Below are positions 8,229 through 16,627 of a stretch of 64,000 nucleotides of DNA, in pieces; the first letter of the stretch is position 1; each line of letters opens with the position of its first letter. Position numbers and translations under genes: made by a program. The notes under the pieces were generated by a model that saw nothing but the letters and a program-made list of their open reading frames with translations, did not search any database and was not told where the DNA came from. The DNA comes from Mycolicibacterium sp. CBMA 247 (GTDB lineage Bacteria > Actinomycetota > Actinomycetes > Mycobacteriales > Mycobacteriaceae): contig NZ_VTGX01000002.1 in the NCBI RefSeq assembly GCF_009729095.1, forward strand, positions 310,001 through 374,000. The letters run 5' to 3'.

Positions 8229-9050
8229 CTAGTGAAAATTGGTATGGCTCGCGAAAGGTCCGCCGACTTCGAGGCGATCATAAAGGTAATGACCGAAGGC
8301 TGTCGCCAATATCAATTCTGGTAGCGGGTGAATTGTTGGTTGCGGGCATTCCAGTGTGTAATCGTAGAAGGTAACGCTCGTATCGACGTATCGCCACTGT
8401 CTCCTCACCGTGGCAACCACTGCACCAGTCATGTCGTAGATGGGTTCGTCGACCTTGGTGAATCGTGCCCTTGGAGAGATCGAAACGCGGGTGTGGCCAA
8501 CGGTTTGTTGGTCGCATTCCAGCGTCATGTCTATGGCGGATGACCGAAGTCGCTGCCAGAAGTTGTTGGTCCGGCGCAGCCGGCCCACAGTGCGGTCAGA
8601 AGCATCGGTGACACCTATGCTGTCGCGGACACCGACACCGGCGGCACGCGTGAAAAACCCCATAGGTATTCCGCGTGGATCCAACACCCCGAACCTGTGC
8701 GCGGCACTTTTTCGCTGGAGGACCGTTGACGTCGGGCGAATCTCTGCCAGCATCTGCCCGTGATCATCTTCAATCAAGCACGCGACGTCGATATCAGCGC
8801 GCTGCGGGAGCGCACGCACATGGAGAATGCGTTGTCCCAGCGGAAACTCTCGGTTCGGGTTGTGCGCCGGTTGAACAGGAAAATGTTCGACTGGCACGCC
8901 CTGGCGTGCTGCCACCGAGCCGGTCCATTCGCGTCCGTCGTAATACCGTAGTTGGCCTGGATTCCACGGGTCAGTGAGCCATGCCGGCTGATCGTCCGGA
9001 ACGTCGGGACTGCCGATGACGCACACCTTTCGTTTCTGCAATACAAACAA
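8229..9050 (-). CDS. DUF2510 plus LURP-one/tubby-like (scramblase-fold) protein
   Basis: The product is up to 273 residues long. Residues about 20-47 form a DUF2510 domain (PAWLTDPWNPGQLRYYDGREWT), a short Trp-rich module often found at the N terminus of actinobacterial membrane-linked proteins. The remainder looks like a 12-strand tubby/LURP-one type barrel with the telling order 'LIEDDHGQMLAEI', 'FGVLDPRGIPMGFFTR' and 'PIYDMTGAVVATVRRQWR'. No membrane helix is evident. The start is uncertain: the longest frame uses TTG at 9050, and GTG at 9026 is an alternative. It is convergent with the esp cassette and shares its lower G+C. Function unknown; lipid binding is the family-based guess. Confidence 0.7.
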   Translation of the reverse strand: MFVLQKRKVCVIGSPDVPDDQPAWLTDPWNPGQLRYYDGREWTGSVAARQGVPVEHFPVQPAHNPNREFPLGQRILHVRALPQRADIDVACLIEDDHGQMLAEIRPTSTVLQRKSAAHRFGVLDPRGIPMGFFTRAAGVGVRDSIGVTDASDRTVGRLRRTNNFWQRLRSSAIDMTLECDQQTVGHTRVSISPRARFTKVDEPIYDMTGAVVATVRRQWRYVDTSVTFYDYTLECPQPTIHPLPELILATAFGHYLYDRLEVGGPFASHTNFH

Positions 9051-9067
9051 AGAATCCGTACAACATT

Positions 9068-9104
9068 ATCGGTTCGCCCGTGCAGAGCTCCCGCGAACCG
9101 ATAG
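9068..9104. promoter_or_regulatory. Perfect 11-bp inverted repeat upstream of the DUF2510 gene
   Basis: TATCGGTTCGC at 9068-9078 and GCGAACCGATA at 9094-9104 are perfect complements with a 15-base spacer. They lie 18 bases upstream of the longest possible start of the minus-strand gene. It may be a dimeric-regulator site or a 5' leader hairpin. Confidence 0.5.
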
Positions 9105-9606
9105 TGAGTTCACCGACGCGTCTTCGTTTCTGTGCCCTGCCGTAGACGTCCTGCGCGAAAAACCATGGTCGTTGGTCGTTCGTCGACGGATCTCTTTGCG
9201 GTTGTGTTCGTGGTGGCGTTGTGACTGTTGCTCTTGCTCCGATGCTATGTCCGGCAACCGGGCGCTCGCTCAGCCGCCGTGGACAGCCTGTGTGGCGCCC
9301 TGTGGGAGCTGGCCCAGCATGCTGCATCGTCTGCCGGGATACCTGCCGCGCCGCGGCCGCGACCCAACCATGCTGAGGCCCGTGAGTCCCCATAAGTCAG
9401 CCCGTCTCGCCCTGGTGGCGAGGCGGGCTGACTTATGGGCGATGGCTCAGCGCTCGGGGCAGACCACCGCCTCAATACGTACAAACGCTGCGCCCGAAGC
9501 AGCAACGGGTGCACGCGACTGAATGGGTGCTGCGAGCCGCCCCTGACCCCCCGGTTTGGCCGAGACCGTCGACCTGCCGGGGGCCCCAGATTAACTGGCG
9601 TTAGGG
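9105..9606. other. Intergenic region between espB and the DUF2510 gene
   Basis: About 500 bases lie between the end of espB (9607) and the upstream repeat of the DUF2510 gene. The only clear element is the hairpin at 9391-9437. A plus-strand open frame runs through 9016-9522, but it begins inside the other gene and shows no protein-family feature. Confidence 0.5.
9391..9437. terminator. 21-bp hairpin downstream of espB
   Basis: Left arm 9391-9411 and right arm 9417-9437 pair over 21 bases with one T/G position (a wobble in RNA) and a 5-base loop. The core is the same as the espL hairpin at 5906-5942. It is placed about 170 bases after the espB stop and can serve as its terminator, although there is no long T-run. 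Confidence 0.75.
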
Positions 9607-11187
9607 CTATTCCTTCACGTCCTTGCGCGGACGGCGGCCGATGACCGCCTCGGTCCAGGCGCGATCTTCCTTGTAAAGGTCCTCGTCCTCCGAGAGATTC
9701 GGATTGCGGCGCTTCTCCTTGCCTTGACCGCCTTGGCCGTGGCCGCCACCCATGCCACCCATGCCGCCGCCCATACCGCCCGTGCCGGCGCCGCCTGGGG
9801 CGCCTACGGGTCCGGCGCCGCCACCTCGGGCACCGGCCGGAGAGGCCGCGACGGTTTCCGCGCCCACGGCAGGGCCGAGCGGCCCGGCGGGCATACCGCC
9901 GCCGCCACCGCCCATACCGCCGCCACCGGCGCTGGCCGGCTTGAGGCTCGGGTCCCCGAGACCGGGGATGTCAGGTGTGCCCTCGGGCATGCCCTTGGGA
10001 AGGCCGCCTGGCATGCCGCCGCCAGCAGGTGCGCCGCCACCCGACGGGGAGCCGCCACCGGAGGGCGAACCACCGCCGCTGGGAGAACCTCCGCCGTTGG
10101 GAGACCCAGTGGGCTGCTCACCTGCCGAGGGATCGAGGCTGGCAGGAGACATCGAAGGCGTCTTGGGCATCTCGGGGGGGCCACCTGGTCCGCCACTCTC
10201 TGGTCCGCCAGTCCCCGGTCCTCTGCCGGGAACGCCCGGGGTTTCTGGTTTCTCCGGAAGCTCGCCGTTATGCACCGGTTGCAGTCCACTGATCGCTGGG
10301 GGCTTGCCTGGTTTTATCTCCATGAGACGGGTGCCGGCGTAGGCGTCTAGCGCGGCCTCTGACTGCCGCTGGTACGCGTCCCACATCATGTGCTTGGCGT
10401 CGTCGGCGGTCATGTTGAGCTGCGCGCCCAGCGCTTCCCAATTTGCATTGTTGTACTGCTCTACATCCTCCATCGTGGGGTGGTCGGCGAGCAGCTTGTC
10501 GTGTGCGTCGGCGAACGTCGTGGCTTCCTGCGCGAGTCTGAGGCACTCGGCGCCCATGTCATTCCACCAGCGGTCCAGACTCTTCATTGCGGCGCCACAC
10601 GTTTCGGCGGCACCACCGTGCCAACCGTCAGCGCGCTTCGCGAAGATTCTGCAGTAGTCCGTCAATGTGCCTGGATACACCTGCCACTGATCCCGAAAAT
10701 ACTTGAGTGACAGGGCCTGTGGATCACCGCCGCCATGAATTATTCCCGCCGCCTCATCCCAGTCCCATTCGTCTCGCGCCGGTCCAGACGGATAGGACAG
10801 TGAATCATCAATCTTCATCGATACGGGCCACGTGCTCGTGTTTGGAACCGCCGCCTCGGCCGGCGGCGCCGGTGTGTCGGTGCCGTTCATTTGCGTCCCC
10901 AGCGCCTCAGTTGCCTGTTGCTGAATCGTCTTGTAGGCACCGGCCGCGGTTCGGTGGGCCGCGGCGATCCGCGTTGCCTCTATGCTGCCCGCTTTAAAAG
11001 TGTCCTCCATTTTCGAGCCGGACGCAGTTAGCTGGCTCCACAATAGGAACGTGGTCGCCAAGTTATCCGGAACCTTCTCGGGAGTGGCGCCTACAGTCGG
11101 GTCGCGCTTGGTCTCGAGCTCGTTGGCTTTCGCCTCCAGCGCGTCTAATCCGTACTGCAGTTCGCCTTCCGCCCCAGATACGCCCAT
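9607..11187 (-). CDS. espB: ESX-1 secreted substrate EspB
   Basis: EspB is exported by ESX-1, processed by MycP1 and forms heptameric rings in relatives. It has 526 residues. The N-terminal helical PE-PPE-like part (about 1-295) includes the WXG-type turn ADGWHGGAA (about residue 190) and the helix WDAYQRQSEAALDAY. The C-terminal half is Gly/Pro-rich, with four SPSGGG-like units near 10030-10100. It ends EDLYKEDRAWTEAVIG, nearly the same as M. tuberculosis EspB, which settles the identity. The gene is minus strand, so espL and espB are convergent across the inserted cassette. In M. tuberculosis they lie next to each other. Confidence 0.93.
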   Translation of the reverse strand: MGVSGAEGELQYGLDALEAKANELETKRDPTVGATPEKVPDNLATTFLLWSQLTASGSKMEDTFKAGSIEATRIAAAHRTAAGAYKTIQQQATEALGTQMNGTDTPAPPAEAAVPNTSTWPVSMKIDDSLSYPSGPARDEWDWDEAAGIIHGGGDPQALSLKYFRDQWQVYPGTLTDYCRIFAKRADGWHGGAAETCGAAMKSLDRWWNDMGAECLRLAQEATTFADAHDKLLADHPTMEDVEQYNNANWEALGAQLNMTADDAKHMMWDAYQRQSEAALDAYAGTRLMEIKPGKPPAISGLQPVHNGELPEKPETPGVPGRGPGTGGPESGGPGGPPEMPKTPSMSPASLDPSAGEQPTGSPNGGGSPSGGGSPSGGGSPSGGGAPAGGGMPGGLPKGMPEGTPDIPGLGDPSLKPASAGGGGMGGGGGGMPAGPLGPAVGAETVAASPAGARGGGAGPVGAPGGAGTGGMGGGMGGMGGGHGQGGQGKEKRRNPNLSEDEDLYKEDRAWTEAVIGRRPRKDVKE

Positions 11188-11406
11188 CTCAGCTCATCCT
11201 CCCTGCGCATGCGGTACCGCATGAAACGGCCACAGACGCACTCCGTAGCAAGATTGAATCATCGCTTGAGCAGCTCGTTTGTCTTCGAACCCGCCCCGGT
11301 GAAGTTTCCCGTTGGCAATCATAAGGTCCTACCGAAGGCGCGGGTTTCGCTTTTTGATCGGCATTGCTGAGCAAGCGTCTGCTCGATAGCGGCCCACCTC
11401 AGTTGC
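11188..11406. other. espK-espB intergenic region
   Basis: 219 bases separate the end of espK (11407) from the start of espB (11187). This gap suggests that espB has its own promoter rather than being read only from the espJ-espK operon. I see no hairpin strong enough to call. Confidence 0.4.
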
Positions 11407-13686
11407 CTACTGAGCGAGAGCATCAGCGATCAGCTGCCCTACGTGCTGCCAGTAGATGAACTCACTGACGGCTCGGCGTTGGTCTTCGGGCTGGGGAGCC
11501 GTGTGCGCGGCAAATATTGCTTGTTCCTGGGCATGCGTCGAGTACGCGACGAACGCCTGTAGATGCCGGTCGCCCCGGTTAGAGGCACGACTGGCCAACG
11601 GCTGCCACACTTTGTCCCACAACGCAGTCCGTCGATCTTCGGGCGGATTGACATCGGTTGGCGCCGGCGGCAGCACCTTCACCAGATCGGCATCACTGAT
11701 TCGCGCCAGTTGGGAACTCGCCTGCGGGGCGATCACCTGCAGACGGTCGCGGCCAGCCATTTTACCGCTGGCAGGTATATCCTCGGGCCTCAGCACTTCA
11801 TGGTGCACACCGGCATCCGAGTTCTTGAATTGGTCCTCAGTCGCGATGACGGCACGCAACTCCGTGTCGTGGTGCTGGGCCCAACGCTGCACCGCCACGA
11901 TCGGATGGGTCACCCAACTGGCCCGCTCAGCGGGCGGAATTGACTCGTCCGCAGAGGCCATGTTCACCGGCTCGGGCAGGTACACCTGCTCAGGGATATA
12001 GGCCAGCCCGTAATTGTTGGCCACCACGATCTTGCCGTCCACGGTGAGTCCCGTGATCCAGAAGAACTTGTAATCAGCACTATTAGCCATACCAGGTGCA
12101 TTGAGTGCCGCGGCCAACCTGCGCGCCAATTCCAATGGGTCCGAACCCGACCGCTTTGCCGCGTTCTGGGCAGCATCACGCTCCGCACGCGCCGCGGATA
12201 CCGGAATCGGCGCCACCTGAGCACCACCAGCGACGTTCGCCGGCTGAGCCGGGGGCGGTGCAGCTGCCGTCGGCGGCGGCACCGGCGCGGCGGGAGGCGG
12301 CGTCGGGGGCGGCCCCAGTGGAGGCGGAGCCATCGGCATGCCACCACCCATACCCATCGAGCCGCCGGACGGCGGAGCCTGCACGGGCGGCGCCGGGGCT
12401 TGAGCACTGCTGAGCGACGTCGTGCTCGCCGGCGCCATCGCATCGCTGGCTGGAACCGCTGGCGATGGCGCCAACGGAGGCGGCGATCCACCTGACGAAG
12501 CGGCGTGCACTGGAGTGCCGGCCGAATCTGCGAAGCCCTTCGAGAAAGCCTGCAACGGATCTGTCGGCGCACGACCAGCTGGCGCTTGGCCTGCCGCCTG
12601 CGACGCGCTGGCGGCTTGTTCCAGACCGCTCGGGCCGGATGAACCACTGCTGCTCAGAGGGCTGCTGGGAGCGCCCGAGGCACCGGATGCTCCTCCGCCA
12701 CCTCCGATGCCCCCTCCAGCGCCTGCGGAAACGCCCGATGACGGCGATTGACCCGACGGAGTAGAACCTCCCGGTGCTGGCGACACGGTGGCTGGCTTAC
12801 CGGGATTTGCCGTTGGGGGAACGGCGGGAGTGGGTCTTGCGGTTCCACCCATGGTTGCGTCGTTGAGATTCGTCGCACCCGCTGCAGGGGCTGCCGGCTC
12901 GATTTCAGTCGCAGGTTTGGGTTTAGGTGTAGCTACAGGAGCTAGAGCTTCGGCATCGTTGAATTTCGCCGCGTCGACTGCAGGGGCAGGCTGCTCTACG
13001 TCAGCCGTAGGAGTAGGTGCAGGTGGTAGAACTTCCGCGTCGTTGAATGCGGCACTGCTGGCTAATAGCATTGGGTTGTCGCCCGGTTTGCCGTCGTCGT
13101 TGCCGCGCTTATCCCTCGCTTTCTCGAAATCGTCTTTGCTGCCTTTGGGCGGCTCAGGATCAACGCCATCCTTACCTAAAACGGTGTCTGCGGCCCACTG
13201 AACAGTTTTCTTATTGATCTCAGATGCTAGGCCTTTAATATCACTTACAGCACCGCCGGTGTTCTTTCCTTTAGCGTTCTCAATCGTGTCATTAATTACA
13301 CCAACCGCGGTCTCGACGGTTTCGACAATCGTTCCCTTAACCCTATTAATCAGCCCGGCAGCTTCTCCGCACCACCCCTTCGCCGCGGTGAGTTGCTGCT
13401 CGTGCTTTTCCATAGCCTTTGTGTGCGTATCGACCTTCGCGCTGCACGCAGTCGCAGAGACACCTGCCCAGTTGTTTTCACTGTTGACAAACGACTGACC
13501 AGACTGCCAGCCCTCCTTAGCACCTGTCAGCTTCGTATGAATGCCACCCAACATGGTTTGACGGTTGTTGAATTCTGACTCCTCCGTCTCCGGCCACGCC
13601 CCCGGCCCCACCATGTCAGCGCGATGCTCGCCGTCAGGCTTCTTGTACTCTTCGATACCCCTGCCGAGCATCACGCGGCCTTGCAA
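11407..13686 (-). CDS. espK: ESX-1 secreted proline-rich protein EspK
   Basis: EspK binds EspB and helps target it to the EccCb1 ATPase in relatives. The 759-residue protein has an N-terminal helical domain (about 1-190) with a WXG-like NWAGVSA segment, and a long Pro/Ala/Gly linker (about 200-490). The conserved C-terminal domain (about 500-759) includes FFWITGLTVDGKIVVANNYG, DIPASGKMAGRDRLQV and VSEFIYWQHVGQL, matching M. tuberculosis EspK almost block for block. The linker contains a repeat built on NDAE(V/A)L followed by Pro/Ala runs, 2-3 copies near 12850-13060. The gene starts 16 bases before the end of its upstream neighbour. Base composition drops in the N-terminal part. Confidence 0.92.
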   Translation of the reverse strand: MQGRVMLGRGIEEYKKPDGEHRADMVGPGAWPETEESEFNNRQTMLGGIHTKLTGAKEGWQSGQSFVNSENNWAGVSATACSAKVDTHTKAMEKHEQQLTAAKGWCGEAAGLINRVKGTIVETVETAVGVINDTIENAKGKNTGGAVSDIKGLASEINKKTVQWAADTVLGKDGVDPEPPKGSKDDFEKARDKRGNDDGKPGDNPMLLASSAAFNDAEVLPPAPTPTADVEQPAPAVDAAKFNDAEALAPVATPKPKPATEIEPAAPAAGATNLNDATMGGTARPTPAVPPTANPGKPATVSPAPGGSTPSGQSPSSGVSAGAGGGIGGGGGASGASGAPSSPLSSSGSSGPSGLEQAASASQAAGQAPAGRAPTDPLQAFSKGFADSAGTPVHAASSGGSPPPLAPSPAVPASDAMAPASTTSLSSAQAPAPPVQAPPSGGSMGMGGGMPMAPPPLGPPPTPPPAAPVPPPTAAAPPPAQPANVAGGAQVAPIPVSAARAERDAAQNAAKRSGSDPLELARRLAAALNAPGMANSADYKFFWITGLTVDGKIVVANNYGLAYIPEQVYLPEPVNMASADESIPPAERASWVTHPIVAVQRWAQHHDTELRAVIATEDQFKNSDAGVHHEVLRPEDIPASGKMAGRDRLQVIAPQASSQLARISDADLVKVLPPAPTDVNPPEDRRTALWDKVWQPLASRASNRGDRHLQAFVAYSTHAQEQAIFAAHTAPQPEDQRRAVSEFIYWQHVGQLIADALAQ

Positions 13687-14846
13687 GCCAAGTTGACGAG
13701 TCGCACAAGATTGGTAGCAGACAAAGCCAGATAACTATCGGCTGATTTGTAATCAGGGAGAGTCAATACGAATGCACGGCGGTATTGCGCTGCCAATGTC
13801 GCCACGTCTTCAAATCTAGGATTACCACTCTGTCGACCTAACCGCTCCATTTCATCAGCACTTGCCAACATAATTGGAGCGACGGCGTCATGGACCGCCC
13901 GCTGGTCCGGCGTCCATTCTTTAGCCGGAATTCCTTTATCAATTGATCGCCATGCCTGTGTATCATCAGCGAACTTAGTCACTTGCGGCTCCCATTCGCT
14001 GCAAACTGACGTTGGCTCTGTGAGTAATTTCGTAGGCGTGTTTGGATCTTCCGGCAGCGCAACCTTTGTGGGCCCTGGAACTGCGGACACAAGGGGAGCG
14101 ATAGCCTGCGCACTGCGGTATGAAATTGCACCACACATGTTTGCCAACGCATCACCTGCACCATTAGAGGCTCCGATTATGTTTGCATCTTCGGAAACAT
14201 AGGACGGAATACGTTGGACAAACGCCCGTGTGTACGCGATAAACTGCTCGAACAGCACACGCACTACTCTATGTGGCGTCTTCTTCACAAGGTTAACGGC
14301 TTGGTCGGCCGCCTGCGTCATCGCCTTTTCGGCACTTTCGTACATGGAGCGTTGTTCTGGCGTCCAAGCACTTGCGGGGATAGCGGCATCTCGGTCATCC
14401 CATTTAACGGAATCCATTGCTTCCGAGTATTTTCCCAGAATGGTATTCCATGCATCGCATGTTGGCTCGTCCGTGATGATATTGACTGGTCCAGTGTCAT
14501 TGGCGCTGGCAAATTCGGAGGCGGGGCCATTCGTCCCGAGGGTAGATGGACCATCACCGCTGCTGTCGGGGCGAACAACGAGCACCGTGACAACGACAGC
14601 TAGTGCGATGGCCAAGATGGCGGCCAGACCGCCGAGGATCCACTTAGTTTTACCGCCGCCGTTGGGCGGTGGTCCGCCAGCCCACTGTTGTTGCGGACCC
14701 CACGGGGGCGGACCAGAAGGAGGAGGTCCGGACGCTCCACCGGGATACGGCTGCGACCACGGTTGCGGCGCACCACCGCCAGGTTGACCACCCGTGGGCG
14801 GTTGGTGCCCATACGAACCCGGCGGGGGAGGCAAACTCATCGGCAC
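13671..14846 (-). CDS. Proline-rich single-pass membrane protein with two tandem domains, ESX-1 associated
   Basis: I do not recognise a named family. The 391-residue protein has a Pro/Gly-rich cytosolic N terminus (1-65), one membrane helix (about 68-91, WILGGLAAILAIALAVVV), and an outer part made of two related domains. Each domain has a Cys near its start (PTCDAW, SVCSEW), a W-T-P-(E/D)-Q-R motif (AWTPEQR, EWTPDQR), a helix ending in YTRAFV or YRRAFV, and a Cys near the end (NMCGA, LACKAA), so each probably holds one disulfide. It lies between espJ and espK and overlaps espK, so it is likely in the same operon. I know of no counterpart in the M. tuberculosis ESX-1 locus. Confidence 0.8.
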   Translation of the reverse strand: MPMSLPPPPGSYGHQPPTGGQPGGGAPQPWSQPYPGGASGPPPSGPPPWGPQQQWAGGPPPNGGGKTKWILGGLAAILAIALAVVVTVLVVRPDSSGDGPSTLGTNGPASEFASANDTGPVNIITDEPTCDAWNTILGKYSEAMDSVKWDDRDAAIPASAWTPEQRSMYESAEKAMTQAADQAVNLVKKTPHRVVRVLFEQFIAYTRAFVQRIPSYVSEDANIIGASNGAGDALANMCGAISYRSAQAIAPLVSAVPGPTKVALPEDPNTPTKLLTEPTSVCSEWEPQVTKFADDTQAWRSIDKGIPAKEWTPDQRAVHDAVAPIMLASADEMERLGRQSGNPRFEDVATLAAQYRRAFVLTLPDYKSADSYLALSATNLVRLVNLACKAA

Positions 14847-14871
14847 ACCTTCGACTCAGTCACGGAAACGG

Positions 14872-15678
14872 TCACAACGCAATCGCAGGGTCAGTCGGCG
14901 CTCGCCGCGGCCCCGCCGCAGCAGGCGGCAACGCGGATTCGGGCGCCGACGCTCCGGGAGCCGGAGAAGTCTGCGGTGCAGACGGTGGAGAAACCGGGGC
15001 GCGCTCGGCGGTCACGGAGTCTGTCGCGGCACCGTCGCGCTCATCTTCTTCGCGTTTCCGGCGCTCAGCCTCGAGTTTCTGGCCCTCGTCCTGCTCGCGC
15101 TCGTCACGCTCGGCATCAGACTGTCCGGACCCAGGCTGCCCGGTACCGGGCTTGCCCGCCGCCGGGTCAGCGTTCTGGCCCAAGCCACCGGTCATCTGGC
15201 CGATCTGCTGCACACCCTGCATCACTGCCTGCGGAACCTGGCCGGTCATCTGAGCCATCTGCATCGGAACCTGGGCGGCCATTTGGGCCATCTGCATCGG
15301 CATCTGAGCCAACTGCTGCAACTGTTCCAATCCCTGGCTGCCTGTGCCTGCGCCCGATCCGCTCGATGTTCCGGCAGCACTACCGAGCCCAGCCGTTGCT
15401 CTCTCTACCTGCCCAGCGATGTCCTGGTCGGACCTCTCATACTTGTCAGCGGCAGCCTGAATGCTTCGGGCCGTGGCCTGCGCATCAGCCTTGGTCTGGC
15501 GTACACCATTGATGAACGCCTCCTCCATTGCCTGAGTCTTCTTGACCAACGCTGCCGACAACGAATCAGTACCGTCCGTCGTAAACGACGTGGGTGGCTC
15601 CGGAATGTCACCGGCACTGGATTCCATCGCCGCACCGTGAGTCCGCACTTCGGCCGGATTGACCTTCAACTCACTCAT
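14872..15678 (-). CDS. espJ: ESX-1 secretion-associated protein EspJ
   Basis: The 268-residue product resembles EspJ of M. tuberculosis in size and layout. It has an EspC/EspF-like helical hairpin at the N terminus (MSELKVNPAEVRTHGAAME ... AAADKYERSDQ, with the Y-x-x-x-D export signal), a middle of Gln/Met-rich repeats (QMPMQMAQMAAQ, repeated three times), then a Glu/Arg-rich charged stretch and a Pro/Ala tail. I chose the ATG at 15678 because it overlaps the stop of the upstream small ORF (ATGA). The open frame extends four residues further. Probably secreted; exact role unknown. Confidence 0.85.
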   Translation of the reverse strand: MSELKVNPAEVRTHGAAMESSAGDIPEPPTSFTTDGTDSLSAALVKKTQAMEEAFINGVRQTKADAQATARSIQAAADKYERSDQDIAGQVERATAGLGSAAGTSSGSGAGTGSQGLEQLQQLAQMPMQMAQMAAQVPMQMAQMTGQVPQAVMQGVQQIGQMTGGLGQNADPAAGKPGTGQPGSGQSDAERDEREQDEGQKLEAERRKREEDERDGAATDSVTAERAPVSPPSAPQTSPAPGASAPESALPPAAAGPRRAPTDPAIAL

Positions 15679-15941
15679 CGGTATCCCCAATCACCTGGTA
15701 CACCAACCGTATCCACATCTATCGGTCCACCAAAGTTCCCGCTACAGCTAGCAGTCGACCTCGACGGCAGGGGAATCACGTGAATGTCGTTAGTCGTGAC
15801 CGAGCCGACCGGCCCACGTCGCAGCCTCACCGAGCAATGCTGACCGACGACGCTGCTCCGCCACGATGGCACTTGGTCAGCCGTCTCCAGAATCATCTCG
15901 GCAGCGCGCGAACCCCAGCTCACCAGCCCAGACACGCCCAT
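15675..15941 (-). CDS. Small protein translationally coupled to espJ
   Basis: The 88-residue frame has a good ribosome site (GGAGGGGA about 9 bases before the ATG at 15941), and its TGA overlaps the espJ ATG. Both support real translation. The protein has no membrane helix, two Cys (positions about 36 and 66) and no family I recognise. The first 30 residues could form a helix (GLVSWGSRAAEMILETADQV), so it may be an ESX-linked helper. It would be the first gene of an espJ-membrane protein-espK operon. Confidence 0.55.
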   Translation of the reverse strand: MGVSGLVSWGSRAAEMILETADQVPSWRSSVVGQHCSVRLRRGPVGSVTTNDIHVIPLPSRSTASCSGNFGGPIDVDTVGVPGDWGYR

Positions 15942-16288
15942 AGTGTGGTCCCCTCCACCAAATAGCTCAGCAAAAGACTACCTGAGGTGCGAGTATCCCG
16001 AATGCGCAAAATTTTGGCCGATGCCGCAATCAGTGGTCTCTCAGTCAATCGTCGGCTGCACGTCATGCCGTGGAAGATCGGCGCTCGGCATTGCGCCCGG
16101 AAACCACGATGGCGTCGCACACTAGTTTCTTCAAACGCTGGTGTCGAAGTGCCAACGCCTTCCCGTTGATCCAACCGGGCGATCGGTGTTCAATTCCATG
16201 AACCGAAGCCACGGCCCCTCTACGACATCCGGTTCCGGCTGACGATAGAGCCTCAGCCGAAACCGAGCCCCCGACCTCGAAATCCCGC
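15942..16288. other. Intergenic region holding the espJ-operon promoter and lipoprotein terminator
   Basis: These 347 bases lie between the small ORF start and the DUF4333 gene. The hairpin at 16230-16265 lies at the far end. The rest must hold the espJ-operon promoter, but I cannot point to clear -10/-35 boxes. Confidence 0.45.
16230..16265 (-). terminator. Hairpin downstream of the DUF4333 lipoprotein gene
   Basis: Arms 16230-16242 and 16253-16265 (13 bp, one wobble pair, 10-base loop) lie 23 bases past the stop of the lipoprotein gene on the minus strand. No T-run follows, which is common for mycobacterial terminators. Confidence 0.6.
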
Positions 16289-16627
16289 CTACCTCATGGG
16301 CTTGTCGTCGACCTCGACACCGAACTTAACGTTATCGCCCTCGACCGAGTTCGCTGTGACCGTCACCCCGTACTTCTTGCTGCCAGCGGTGAGCACACAC
16401 CGTTGCGTGGCGTCCACCTTGGCCGGCAAGATCCCGTCGCACACCACCGAGTCGGCCTTGGCCCCTACTTGAGCCTCCAGCTTCTCCTTGACTGTCTTGG
16501 CCAACTGTTCTGTCGATATTCCCGAAGTCGTGCCGGCTTCGACGTGAGCTGAACACGCCCCGAGCAGTCCGGCCGCGAGCACCATCACCGCACCGACGGT
16601 CACGCGCTTCATTGACGCTATTCTCAT
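16289..16627 (-). CDS. DUF4333 lipoprotein
   Basis: The 112-residue precursor has a lipoprotein signal with lipobox LLGAC (about residues 21-25), so the mature protein should be a lipid-anchored cell-envelope protein. The mature part holds the DUF4333 pattern: two Cys (VVCDGILPAKVDATQRCVL), then the strands KYGVTVTANSV and KFGVEVDD. I chose the ATG at 16627 because GGGGGAGA precedes it by about 10 bases. An ATG at 16612 is possible, and the frame itself is longer. It stands alone between eccD1 and the espJ operon. DUF4333 proteins occur widely in mycobacteria, with unknown function. Confidence 0.85.
   Translation of the reverse strand: MRIASMKRVTVGAVMVLAAGLLGACSAHVEAGTTSGISTEQLAKTVKEKLEAQVGAKADSVVCDGILPAKVDATQRCVLTAGSKKYGVTVTANSVEGDNVKFGVEVDDKPMR

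Noticed and set aside
9016..9522. 168-codon plus-strand frame in the espB/DUF2510 interval
   Set aside because: Starts inside the DUF2510 gene, crosses the hairpin at 9391 and encodes a Cys/Arg/Ser-rich product of no recognisable kind.
10024..10110. Short repeats that could suggest a CRISPR or satellite
   Set aside because: They are in-frame 15-base units of the Gly/Ser/Pro tail of EspB, ordinary for this protein.
12850..13060. Imperfect repeats of about 100 bases
   Set aside because: They encode the Asn-Asp-Ala-Glu/Pro-Ala repeats of the EspK linker, not a mobile element.
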